NCBI GenBank assembly: GCA_030619925.1
Contig: JAUXAL010000006.1
Location: 1-64,000, forward strand
Source of the DNA: Phycisphaerae bacterium
GTDB taxonomy: Bacteria; Planctomycetota; Phycisphaerae; Sedimentisphaerales; Anaerobacaceae
DNA: 64,000 nucleotides
Direction: 5' to 3'
The notes below the pieces were generated by a model. That model was not told the DNA's origin, did not search any database, and saw only the letters and a list, made by a program, of their open reading frames with translations. Each line of letters opens with the position of its first letter. The stretch's first letter is position 1. Shown here piece by piece: positions 1 through 8,400 of the stretch. The position numbers and the translations under genes are program-made.

Positions 1-415
<415 letters not shown>

Positions 416-445
416 ATATCAATCCTTGATTGAACAGTGAGGAAG

Positions 446-508
446 TTCATGGTTATGAGTTCATGGTTCATCGACTATGAACTACGAACAATGAACTACG
501 AACTATAA
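446..508. repeat. Heptanucleotide-period array in the rRNA spacer
   Basis: Nine consecutive 7-mers keep exact phase: TTCATGG, TTATGAG, TTCATGG, TTCATCG, ACTATGA, ACTACGA, ACAATGA, ACTACGA, ACTATAA. The first four read as TTCAT-type units and the last five as their reverse-complement type, so the array inverts near 473. The same unit family (TTCATTG, TTCGTAG) forms the array at 42267-42357. Confidence 0.8.
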
Positions 509-554
509 TGGTGCTTATATTCGCATCTGCATATTTTTTGGGAAATCCGAAGCA

Positions 555-681
555 CTAAATCCTAAATCCTAAACAATATCGAAATTCAAATGTTCAAATG
601 GCTAAAACGTTTGAAATTTTGGGTTTCGGTCATTTGGATTTGTTTAGGATTTAGATATTCGAATTTAGGATTTTTGAATTT
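555..681. repeat. Imperfect inverted repeat (MITE-like), rRNA spacer
   Basis: The left arm opens with CTAAATC, CTAAATC, CTAAACA and the right arm contains TGTTTAGGATTTAG, its near reverse complement, so the AT-rich segment can fold on itself across a centre near 605-625. There is no coding capacity. The structure resembles small non-autonomous palindromic elements; mobility is inferred only from shape. Confidence 0.55.
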
Positions 682-709
682 ATCAGGTTTCTGCCTGATA
701 TAACGATCT

Positions 710-820
710 TCCTGGTGACTATACTGGCGGGGAAACGCCTGATCCCATTCCGAACTCAGAAGCTAAGCCCGTCAGGCCGATGGTAGTCCTTACGGGCGAG
801 AGTAGGTCATCGCCAGGAAT
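710..820 (+). rRNA. rrf: 5S ribosomal RNA
   Basis: A 111-nt segment begins TCCTGGTGACTAT and ends CGCCAGGA, so its ends pair as expected for helix I of 5S rRNA. It contains the conserved CCCATTCCGAACTCAGAAG loop region and the closing GAGAGTAGGTCATCGCC. It lies downstream of 23S in the same direction and is followed directly by a terminator. Confidence 0.95.
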
Positions 821-823
821 TAT

Positions 824-860
824 AAGCCCCGATGGTGAGAATCATCGGGGCTTTCCTTTT
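824..860 (+). terminator. Intrinsic terminator of the rRNA operon
   Basis: An 11-bp stem, AAGCCCCGATG (824-834) paired with CATCGGGGCTT (843-853), has an 8-nt loop and is followed by TTCCTTTT. It lies four bases after 5S rRNA and is the natural rRNA operon terminator. Confidence 0.9.
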
Positions 861-870
861 GCGCCACAGA

Positions 871-891
871 CCCCCAACGTAAAGTTGGGGG
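871..891 (+). repeat. REP hairpin 1 (upstream of RAYT)
   Basis: Stem CCCCCAAC and GTTGGGGG, loop GTAAA, followed by CTAAACTT. It is a direct-orientation copy upstream of the transposase gene. Confidence 0.8.
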
Positions 892-904
892 CTAAACTTT
901 GAAA

Positions 905-925
905 CCCCCAATGTAAAATTGGGGG
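905..925 (+). repeat. REP hairpin 2 (upstream of RAYT)
   Basis: Stem CCCCCAAT and ATTGGGGG, loop GTAAA, followed by CCAAACC. Compared with hairpin 1, the innermost pair changes from C-G to T-A on both sides, which is a compensatory change. Confidence 0.8.
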
Positions 926-976
926 CCAAACCAGATTGAAAGTTGACCAATTGTCAGTAAACATTATCGTCAAAGC

Positions 977-1435
977 ATGGGCAAAATCATCGGATATATG
1001 ATTACCTGGACCACATACGGAACCTGGCTGCAGGGCGATAAGCGCGGATATGTCAAGGATGGAAAAATTCTTGGGGAAAATGATGCTCTATTGCAATCAA
1101 ATCTAAAAAGGCTGAAAAATCCCGCCACAAGACTCGACACTAAGCATTGTGCTATTGTTCGTCGTGCCATTCTTAAGAAAGCAAAAGAAATTCGGCAGCA
1201 GATATATGCTATTGCAGTACGTTCCAATCACGTCCACATAGTGGCTGAGCGCACAAATGAGTCAATAGAGCAAGTTGTGAGTTACTACAAAAACGCAGCC
1301 CGTCTTGCGCTGCGGGCAAGCGGGTTTGTTGGAAGAGTTTGGACAAGGGGTTTTGACAAGCGTTTCTGTTTTGACCGGGACCAATTGCAAAGCAGGATTA
1401 AGTATATTAAAGACCATCACAATACAGATGGTTAG
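977..1435 (+). CDS. REP-associated tyrosine transposase (IS200/Y1 family)
   Basis: This 152-residue protein is a single-domain Y1 (HUH) endonuclease of the Y1_Tnp family. The HUH motif is H85-V86-H87 within NHVHIV, and the likely nucleophilic tyrosine is Y103 or Y104 in VSYYKNAARL. The length fits RAYT and short IS200-like enzymes. Such enzymes cut single-stranded DNA at hairpins and rejoin it through a 5'-phosphotyrosine link. The gene lies among hairpins of one family: two directly upstream and one at the stop codon on the opposite strand. The TAG stop lies in the tail of that downstream hairpin. No strong Shine-Dalgarno precedes the ATG. It could instead be an IS200-like insertion, but the repeated REP design favours RAYT. 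Confidence 0.88.
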   Translation: MGKIIGYMITWTTYGTWLQGDKRGYVKDGKILGENDALLQSNLKRLKNPATRLDTKHCAIVRRAILKKAKEIRQQIYAIAVRSNHVHIVAERTNESIEQVVSYYKNAARLALRASGFVGRVWTRGFDKRFCFDRDQLQSRIKYIKDHHNTDG

Positions 1436-1456
1436 CCCTCAGGTTTACCCTGAGGG
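1436..1456 (-). repeat. REP hairpin 3 (downstream of RAYT, inverted)
   Basis: On the minus strand the stem is CCCTCAGG and CCTGAGGG, the loop GTAAA and the tail CTAAC. The stem sequence differs from the other copies but loop and tail are kept, so it is an inverted member of the same family. It could also act as a weak terminator for the RAYT gene. Confidence 0.7.
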
Positions 1457-1483
1457 TTATTATGTTCTTTTAGGGAAGTTTAG

Positions 1484-1580
1484 GCAGGCCCTTCGACCCG
1501 CTATGCTCGCTTAGGGTAAACTCATTTCACGTCAGGAAAGTTTAAACATGCAAATTCTTTGAACAACTCTCTTGCTTTAT
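1484..1580 (+). repeat. Dispersed direct repeat, copy 1
   Basis: The core, GGTAAACTCATTTCACGT onward (about 1515-1580), agrees at roughly 58 of 67 positions with 3640-3704. Both are preceded by an AGGCCCTTC-type segment. The two copies flank the aldo/keto reductase and flagellin-like genes in the same orientation. Confidence 0.7.
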
Positions 1581-1692
1581 TATCGTAGCCATACAGATGT
1601 GAAGTGGTTACTATATGCGATTATGTCGATTTACGCAGGTGCCAAGTCTGGTGGAGCGGCGGTTGCTGAAAATCATATGAAGGAGTCCCATT

Positions 1693-2607
1693 ATGAGTAG
1701 AAAAGGAATCACTCGGCGTGAATTCATCAAGGGTACGGCTGCTTTGGCCGGCACCGTCTTGTTGTCGTCTTGCACCACAGGGCCTTTAGCCAAAGGACAC
1801 AAGCCAACGGCTGTGGACCAGGTCCCGCTGGGCAAGACAGGATTGAGGCTGAGCCGTCTTGGTTTCGGTACCGGCACCAAGGGCGGCAGCATTCAGCGAG
1901 CGCTGGGACCCGAGGAATTCACCCGGCTGATACGGTATGCGTATGACCGGGGAATTACGTATATCGACACGGCTGAGAACTACAGAACGCACACAATGGT
2001 CCGCGAGGCAATCGGGGGCCTTGACCGGGAGAAGCTGTTCATCCAGTCCAAGATGCCCGGTGTTCCTGAGAAACCTCTTGAGGTGCTGGATCGCTATCGT
2101 AAGGAGCTGGGCGTTGATTACATCGACAGCCTGCTGGTCCACGCTGCCCGCAGGGCCGACTGGTACGACGAGCGCAAACGGCTGCTGGATGCCTTCGAGG
2201 AGGCCAAGGCCAAGCAGATCATACGCGCCCACGGTGTCTCGTGCCATTCGCTGCCTGCCTTGAGGAAAGCTGCCCAGTTGGATTGGGTTGACGTGAATCT
2301 GGTGCGGGTCAATCCGCAGGGTGCGCATATTGATACCCCAGATACGGGCCGGCGTGCCAAGAGCGATGCATCTCATTTGCCCCCGGTATTGGAACAAATC
2401 AAGCTCATGCGCCGGAACCGCCACGGCGTTATCGGCATGAAAATCATCGGGAACGGCGATTTCACACAGCCCGAGGACCGTGAGAAGTCCATACGCTTGG
2501 CCATGCAGTCCGGTTTGGTGGACGCGGTTGTGATAGGCTTCAAGAGCACCGCGGAAATCGATGAGGCCATCCTGCGTATCAATCGTGCTCTTGCCGAGAC
2601 GGTGTGA
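1693..2607 (+). CDS. Tat-exported aldo/keto reductase lipoprotein
   Basis: This 304-residue protein of the aldo/keto reductase superfamily would reduce or oxidise carbonyl compounds with NAD(P)H outside the cytoplasm. Residues 1-27 form an export signal combining a twin-arginine motif (RREFIK) with a lipobox ending LLSSC27, so it is probably a lipid-anchored periplasmic protein. The TIM-barrel catalytic tetrad is visible: Asp and Tyr in YIDTAENY, Lys in FIQSKM, His in LLVHAAR. AAGGAG lies just upstream of the ATG. The gene stands alone between repeats. The substrate is unknown; similar planctomycete proteins are often annotated as oxidoreductases acting on sugars. Confidence 0.9.
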   Translation: MSRKGITRREFIKGTAALAGTVLLSSCTTGPLAKGHKPTAVDQVPLGKTGLRLSRLGFGTGTKGGSIQRALGPEEFTRLIRYAYDRGITYIDTAENYRTHTMVREAIGGLDREKLFIQSKMPGVPEKPLEVLDRYRKELGVDYIDSLLVHAARRADWYDERKRLLDAFEEAKAKQIIRAHGVSCHSLPALRKAAQLDWVDVNLVRVNPQGAHIDTPDTGRRAKSDASHLPPVLEQIKLMRRNRHGVIGMKIIGNGDFTQPEDREKSIRLAMQSGLVDAVVIGFKSTAEIDEAILRINRALAETV

Positions 2608-2814
2608 AAGCGCAATTCAGGGCGACACCTAATCGTGGGGGAAGGCAAGACCCCGCGTTTGCGCTTAGGGCTCTGCGCCAAGTCAGAGTGTGGGTGAAAA
2701 ACCGTCCGAGAATAATAGCAGTTATTTTAAAGTCAAGTTTGGTCGTATAGCGGATTTTTTATATATTATAAAGAGTGGGGGTTTGCGCATCTGTCATCAA
2801 AAATGGGGGTGAGA
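2608..2814 (+). other. Intergenic region upstream of the flagellin-like gene
   Basis: About 200 nt without a coding signal. It includes an AT-rich stretch at 2750-2775 (TTTTTTATATATTATAAAG) that may belong to the promoter of the next gene. No clear -35/-10 pair can be assigned by eye. Confidence 0.4.
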
Positions 2815-3591
2815 ATGTCTGGAGTAGACGGTGTATTCAAGACCGCTTTTCGTAACTGGCTGTTTAGAGAAGATTACGACTGGGCCACGGGTTCGCACAA
2901 GAAGGCAGGTACGGATAAGGAAATAGCGGTAATCCGGGAATTTCTTCTCGGCAATACCGCCAACATTCGGCTCAGTGCCCAGCAGGCTAACAATGCAGTT
3001 TCAATGGTCCAGATATTTGACGATGCCGCTACAAGCATCCGCGACACGCTGGCTTCGATGGAAAAACTGGCTGAAAAGGCTACAAAGAGCTATTACACGG
3101 ACACAGAAAAAACCTCCATGCAAAAAGAGCTTGAAGGATTAGTCAAAGATATCAACGACACAGTAAACAATACCAAATACGACGGCAACAAACTGTTTAC
3201 CGCTGCAGGCCAAGTTATAACCAGATCAATCGGCAGAGGGCGCACTATTGCCCTCTTTGCGAAGGACCTGGGCTTTGATGTTGAAGATGTGGATTTAACC
3301 AAGGATGCTCAAGGAGCGCTGGCGACTATCAAGAACGCACTAAAAGAAGCGGACGAATATACTACGTACGTCAAAAGTCAGAATAAATTTTTGCAAGATG
3401 CGATGGCGATCATAGAACATAAGATGGCAAGTGCCGTGGGTATTGATCCGGGCAGCTTTCAGACAAAAATTATGGAGCAGCTCATAGCTAATATCTCGGC
3501 CGCGATCTCGAATGATACCGATACCTCCACTCAGATCCAATCCAATATTACCGCTGATGAGGCTCTACAGCTGCTGAAAGATGGAAATTGA
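2815..3591 (+). CDS. Orphan flagellin-like protein
   Basis: This 258-residue protein resembles flagellin in its two helical end domains. The segment QQANNAVSMVQIFDDAA, then the helix around LEGLVKDINDTVNNTKYDG, corresponds to the D0/D1 region of flagellin (the usual pattern ends N-T-x-F/Y-x-G-x-x-L, here NTKYDGNKLF). The C-terminal part (LATIKNALKEADEYTTYV onward) resembles the terminal helix. The hypervariable middle is very short. The first 45 residues are atypical. The start is placed at 2815 because GGGGGTGAG lies just before it; an in-frame ATG at 2803 has no ribosome site. No other flagellar genes are nearby. It could be a flagellin paralog or another helical surface filament. Confidence 0.65.
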   Translation: MSGVDGVFKTAFRNWLFREDYDWATGSHKKAGTDKEIAVIREFLLGNTANIRLSAQQANNAVSMVQIFDDAATSIRDTLASMEKLAEKATKSYYTDTEKTSMQKELEGLVKDINDTVNNTKYDGNKLFTAAGQVITRSIGRGRTIALFAKDLGFDVEDVDLTKDAQGALATIKNALKEADEYTTYVKSQNKFLQDAMAIIEHKMASAVGIDPGSFQTKIMEQLIANISAAISNDTDTSTQIQSNITADEALQLLKDGN

Positions 3592-3594
3592 GGT

Positions 3595-3704
3595 AGGCCC
3601 TTCCCTTCGATTACACTCAGGGTAAACTCCCAAGCTCAAGGTAAACTCATTTCACGTTAGGGAAGTTCAAGCATGCATATTCATTGAACAACTGTGTTGC
3701 TTTT
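3595..3704 (+). repeat. Dispersed direct repeat, copy 2
   Basis: This is the second copy of the repeat at 1484-1580, with the best match at 3640-3704. It contains two partial GGTAAACTC words in tandem (3631 and 3641 area). It begins just after the stop of the flagellin-like gene. Confidence 0.7.
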
Positions 3705-3764
3705 TTGCCAAATCATATCTGCTTCCAGCTTGATTCTGTTGCCCTCTTAACCTACAATTAGCTT

Positions 3765-4280
3765 ATGCTTTATCTTTGGTCGACTATACTGATTGTGCTC
3801 AATGGTTTTTGGCTGGTGTGGGATATTTTCGGCCTGCCGGGCAATTGGCTCATCGTCGTATCGACGTGCCTGTTTGCGTGGTGGCGATGGGACCAGAGCG
3901 TGTTCAGTATCTACACATTGATTGCCGTAGCGGCCCTTGCCGTCGTGGGCGAATTGTTCGAATTCTTCGGCGGTATGCATGGAGCGAAAAGGGCGGGAGC
4001 AAGCTGGCCCGGCTCAATTGCGGCACTTGCAGGTGCTATAACAGGTGCTATCCTCGGCACTTTCCTGATTCCAATCCTGTTTTTGGGGACTTTGCTCGGT
4101 GCCTGCATTGGAGCAGGGTTGGGTGCGTGTGCGTTGGAATTCTCCCGCGGAAAAAAGATGGAACAATCTGTTCGCTACGCCGTGGGTGCCGGGCTCGGCG
4201 AATTTCTCGGTATCACCGGCAAATTTGCTCTCGGCATCGTTATCTGGTTTGTCGTGGCGATAGCGGCCTTTTGGCCGTGA
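3765..4280 (+). CDS. DUF456 family membrane protein
   Basis: This 171-residue integral membrane protein matches the DUF456 layout: an N-terminal pair of membrane helices with the conserved G-L-P-G-N-W turn (FGLPGNWLIV), a polar segment with GELFEFFGG, then a glycine-rich helical hairpin (GSIAALAGAITGAILG and FLGTLLGACIGAGLG) and a C-terminal helix ending AIAAFWP. About five membrane segments are visible. The function of the family is unknown. No Shine-Dalgarno is obvious. It converges with the DUF362 gene, leaving only 10 nt between stops. Confidence 0.85.
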   Translation: MLYLWSTILIVLNGFWLVWDIFGLPGNWLIVVSTCLFAWWRWDQSVFSIYTLIAVAALAVVGELFEFFGGMHGAKRAGASWPGSIAALAGAITGAILGTFLIPILFLGTLLGACIGAGLGACALEFSRGKKMEQSVRYAVGAGLGEFLGITGKFALGIVIWFVVAIAAFWP

Positions 4281-4290
4281 AGGCCGTCAT

Positions 4291-5376
4291 TTACAGCCCA
4301 TAAGGCTCGACCATCCGCTTATTCGGCTTGAAGTGATACTGACACTCCGCCAGCGGTGTTCCGAGCACTTCTATCTTGTCCAAATCGCCCTGACCCATGC
4401 CCGCGTCAGCCATGGCCGTCATATACATAATCTGGCTTGGATCGAATCCCATTATCTTCGTGGCCAAAACGTCCATAGCCAGCGGGTCCATGCTGGCCAG
4501 AGCTACCCTTGCATCGAAGGGTGTTCCGCCGACGGGGCCGTTGCCTTCCATAGCTACAAAGCCGTCAATAACGCCTAAGTCGGGATAAATCTCCTGTGCC
4601 AGGTGGAACATATTGTAGTGAAGAAGCGCCTCACGGGAGTAATTGTACGCAGCGTGGGTCAGGCGCTTATCATTCTTGGTGTAGTCGTTCAGCGGCGCGC
4701 CAAGCAGGACGTTTTTCAGTGACAAGGTTGTTACAGCGCGGTCGTGTGTTTTCATTTTGGCCGCGGAGATGATGTACAAATCAGGGTTTAGGAACGTGGA
4801 GATAATCCGAATCGGCGTTGGACGGTGACCTTGCCCGAATACGTAACGGTACTGCCAGGGCTGAAGGTTCAGATCGATGAGTTTGACATTATATTCGGTC
4901 TCCAGCGGCAGGTAGCCGTAATTCTTGTAGCCGTCAAACGTGCCTTCCTTGGAGATTGTCGATTCACCGATAAGAATCTGCTTTTTGTGGTGGGGCTCGA
5001 GGAAATCGAGGATTCCTCTGACCGCGTCGGCGTGAGTAGCGGCAAGCTGGCGATTGGTCACGACAAAGTTCGGCTTGATAAGGATATTCTTGTTGCCGAT
5101 AGAGGCCAGAACTTCGTCTTCAATCTTTTTCAGCGCCTGGTATACAATGTCCCGTCGGTCATTGCCCTTGACCAGGCAGACTTTTGCCGGCGGTGCTTGT
5201 TTTTGGTAGAGCTGGTCCTTTGCGAGCAGGGGGCTGCCCGGTGCGGCCAAACTACGTGCAGGGCCAAAAGCGTTCCTTCCCAGCGCAAAACCCATCGTCC
5301 CCAAACCTATGCCTTTTAGAACATCGCGTCGGTTCATATCGTTTTTATTACTTGCCATTGGCAGTTCCTTTCTCAT
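4291..5376 (-). CDS. DUF362 domain protein, Tat-exported
   Basis: This 361-residue protein carries a twin-arginine signal (NRRDVLKGIGLG near residue 14) followed by a DUF362 domain, seen in NILIKPNFV, ILIGESTI and the C-terminal ASMDPLAMDVLATKIMGF. DUF362 proteins are often iron-sulfur-linked, but no cysteine cluster is present here. Two starts have good ribosome sites: 5376 (GGGGGAG upstream) and 5358 (AAGGAA upstream). Longer forms would overlap the kinase gene and are not supported. It begins 31 nt after the WD40 kinase stop, so the two are probably co-transcribed. A related DUF362 domain is fused to SMP-30 at 14183-16639. Confidence 0.85.
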   Translation of the reverse strand: MRKELPMASNKNDMNRRDVLKGIGLGTMGFALGRNAFGPARSLAAPGSPLLAKDQLYQKQAPPAKVCLVKGNDRRDIVYQALKKIEDEVLASIGNKNILIKPNFVVTNRQLAATHADAVRGILDFLEPHHKKQILIGESTISKEGTFDGYKNYGYLPLETEYNVKLIDLNLQPWQYRYVFGQGHRPTPIRIISTFLNPDLYIISAAKMKTHDRAVTTLSLKNVLLGAPLNDYTKNDKRLTHAAYNYSREALLHYNMFHLAQEIYPDLGVIDGFVAMEGNGPVGGTPFDARVALASMDPLAMDVLATKIMGFDPSQIMYMTAMADAGMGQGDLDKIEVLGTPLAECQYHFKPNKRMVEPYGL

Positions 5377-5407
5377 TATTAGCTCCCCCTGGGCTTCGTA
5401 TCGAAAT

Positions 5408-8400
5408 TTACCTGCTTTCAGTCTCCTGCTGGGCCGCGACTTCTTCCGGACTGGCCGAATCCCATACCTTGATCGTTCCGTCCCAACCGCCTGAGGCGAT
5501 CCGCTTGCCATCCGGACTGAACGCTACCGAGAGCACATAAAACTCATGACCACGGAGGGTCATGACTTCTGTGCCGCTGGCCGCGTCCCAGACCTTGACC
5601 GTTTTGTCCCAACTTCCTGAGACAATTCGCTTGCCGTCTGGACTGAACGCTACTGATGAGACCGCGCCGCCATGCCCACGGAGGGTCATCAGTTCGGCCC
5701 CACTGGCCGCGTCCCACACCTTGACAGTCCCATTCCGACAACCCGAAACGATATGCTTGCCGTCCGGACCGAATGCTACCGAGCGCACATAGCCCTCATG
5801 ACCGCGGAGGGTCATCACTTCGTCACCAGTTGATGCGTTCCACACTTTGATAGTTCTGTCCTTGCCACCCGAGACAATGCGCCTGCCGTCCGTACCGAAC
5901 GCTATTGAACTGACCAGTTCCTTTTCCTTGTGCCCTCGGAGGGTTAATAGTTCATCGCCGCTGGTGGCATCCCACACCTTGACAGTATTAGCCCAACTTC
6001 CCGAGGCGATGCGCTTGCCGTCTGGACTAAACGCTACGCACCAGATACTGCTGTCGTGCCCGCGGAGGGTCATCAGTTCGGCCCCACTGGCCGCATCCCA
6101 GACCTTGATTGTTTTGTCCGAACCTCCCGAGACGATGCGCTTGCCGTCCGGACTGAACGCTACGCAACTGACAATCCTATCGTGTCCGCGCAAGGTCATC
6201 AGTTCCTCGCCACTGGCGGCGTCCCACACCTTGACCATTTTGTCGTCGCCGCCCGAGACAATACGTTTGCCGTTCGGACTGAACGCTATCGATCTAGCCA
6301 CCCGCTCGTGTCCGAGGAGGTTCATCACTTCAAAGCTGCGTTCCGCGTCCCACACCTTGACCGTTTCGTCATCACTGGCCGAGACGATGCGCTTGCCGTC
6401 TGGACTGAACGCTACAGACCAGACACAGCTATCATGCGCAAGGAGGGTCATCACTTCGGCGCCCGTTCTTGCGTCCCACACCCTGACCATATTGTCATCG
6501 TCACCCGAAACAATGTGTTTACCGTCAGGGCTGAACGCTACCGAATAGACCCAATCCTTGTGCCCACGGAGGGTCATTAGTTCGGCCCCACTGGCCGCAT
6601 CCCAGACCTTGACCGTTTCGTCATCACTGGCCGAGACGATGCGCTTGCCGTCAGGGCTGAACGCTACCGACTCGACGTCGCCGCGGTGCCCACGCAGGGT
6701 CATCAGTTCGGCCCCGGTTGCCGCATCCCAGACCTTGATAATCTCGTCCCAACTGCCCGAGATGATCCGCTCGCCGTCAAGGCTGAAAGCTACTGACCAG
6801 ACCTCGCCGTCATGCCCACGGAGCGTCATTAGTTCGGCCCCATTGGCCGCATCCCAGACCTTGACCGTTTCGTCATCACTACCCGAAGCGATGCGCCTGC
6901 CGTCCGGACTGAACGCTATCGACTCAACCCATTCCTTGTGTCCACGGAGGGTCATCAGCTCCTCGCCGCTGGCCGCATCCCAGACCTTGATCGTTTTGTC
7001 GTCACTGCCCGAGACGATGCGCTTGCCGTCCGGACTGAACTCTACCGAATTGACCCAACCCTTGTGCCCACGCAGGGTTATCATTTCGGCCCCGGTTGCC
7101 GCATCCCAGACCTTGACTGTTTTGTAACTCCCGGAGACGATGCGCTTGCCATCCGCACTGAACGCTACCGAATAGACAGTAGCTTCATGGCCGCGGAGAG
7201 TCATGAGCGGCTGGTGTAAGATACGCCAGAGGCGATACCATTCCCATGCGCGCAGGTCCTCCGGACACAGCGCCAGCACCTCACGGACACGGCGTATATT
7301 GCCGTCTCGATATGCTATCTCGGCCATAGCAAGGCGATTGAAATAGAGCGCACGGCGGTGGGCTTCGGCTTGCTCCTCGGCCAGTTTACGCTGCTGTTGT
7401 GCGATCTTCTCGGCCTGTTCAGATTCATCACGGGCAGTTACCGCTTCGGCGCGCGCGGCGGCCTCTTTTTCGCGCGCCTGCTCGGCTTGGAAGTACATCG
7501 CAGTAGCGACTATCAGGCCCACCACTATCGCACCTGCCACGACCGCAGCCGTCGTTACTGACGTTCGATTGCGGCGCACAAACTTCCTGACCCGGTACAT
7601 CACCGACTCGGGCCCGGCTAGTAGCGGAGCACCGTTTAAGTAGTTCTGGATTTCATCCGCAAGCTCGGAGGCCGACCGATACCGACGTGCCCGTTCCTTG
7701 CGCATGGCCTTGAGCGGAATCCATTCGAGCTCCTTGTGCAGGCGTTTGGCCAGTGTCGCGACCTCGGTGCGACGGCTTTTGGCGACCTTTTCTGCCTCTT
7801 CGCCGAGGCTCGACAGCCGCGTGCTCGGAAGGGGCGGGTCCTGCTCCCGAATTATTCTTTGAATCTCTGCAAAACCCGCCTGCTCTAATGTTCTTCGGTC
7901 AAACGGTAGTGCCCCAGCCAATAGTTCATAGAGCACCACACCCAGCGAGTAGATGTCTGAGCGGGTATCAATGTCCTGGGCGGTCATCTCCGCCTGCTCA
8001 GGACTCATGTACTCGGGCGTGCCAATCAACTGGCCCTGCTGGGTGAACAGCGTCCGCTCGGTCAAAGGCTGCGTGATGGCCTTGGCCACCCCGAAATCGA
8101 TAATCTTCGGGATAGCTTTCTCACCTTCGATTGACACCAGGATATTCGATGGCTTGATATCGCGGTGTATGATTCCCTTCTGGTGGGCGTGCTGAACCGC
8201 CTCGCATACCTGCAGGAATAGTCTGAGCCGTTCCTCGATGTTGAGCTTCTCCCGGTCGCAGTGCTCGGTGAGGGACACGCCCTTAACGTGTTCCATCACG
8301 AAGTATGGCCGGCCGGCCTCGGTCGTTCCGGCATCGAAGACCTGCTCGATATTGGGATGGTCCAGCAGTGCCAGGGCCTGGCGTTCGGCCTCAAAGCGGG

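Larger units (their letters stand above)
416..709 (+). other. 23S-5S spacer, repeat-filled
   Basis: This spacer of about 290 nt is long for a 23S-5S interval and holds no recognisable tRNA. It contains a 7-nt-period array (446-508) followed by an imperfect inverted repeat (555-681), both listed separately. No open reading frame of interest is seen. Confidence 0.7.
871..1456 (+). mobile_element. REPtron: RAYT gene bracketed by inverted REP hairpins
   Basis: The unit consists of two direct REP-like hairpins (871-891 and 905-925), the RAYT gene (977-1435), and a third hairpin of the same design on the opposite strand (1436-1456). All three have an 8-bp stem, the loop GTAAA and a 3' tail of C(T/C)AA when read in their own orientation. 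This matches the organisation known for RAYT genes, which are usually single-copy and flanked by the REP sequences they process. Three more hairpins of this type occur at 25855, 55642 and 59336. Confidence 0.75.

Noticed and set aside
416-709. tRNA in the rRNA spacer
   Set aside because: No cloverleaf or T-loop (GTTCRANNC) pattern with matching stems; the spacer is made of repeats.
5544-7219. Long open frames antisense to the WD40 repeats
   Set aside because: They are by-products of the repeated, GC-rich blade codons; translations are repetitive (CPRRVISSAP-like) and no starts or family text support them.
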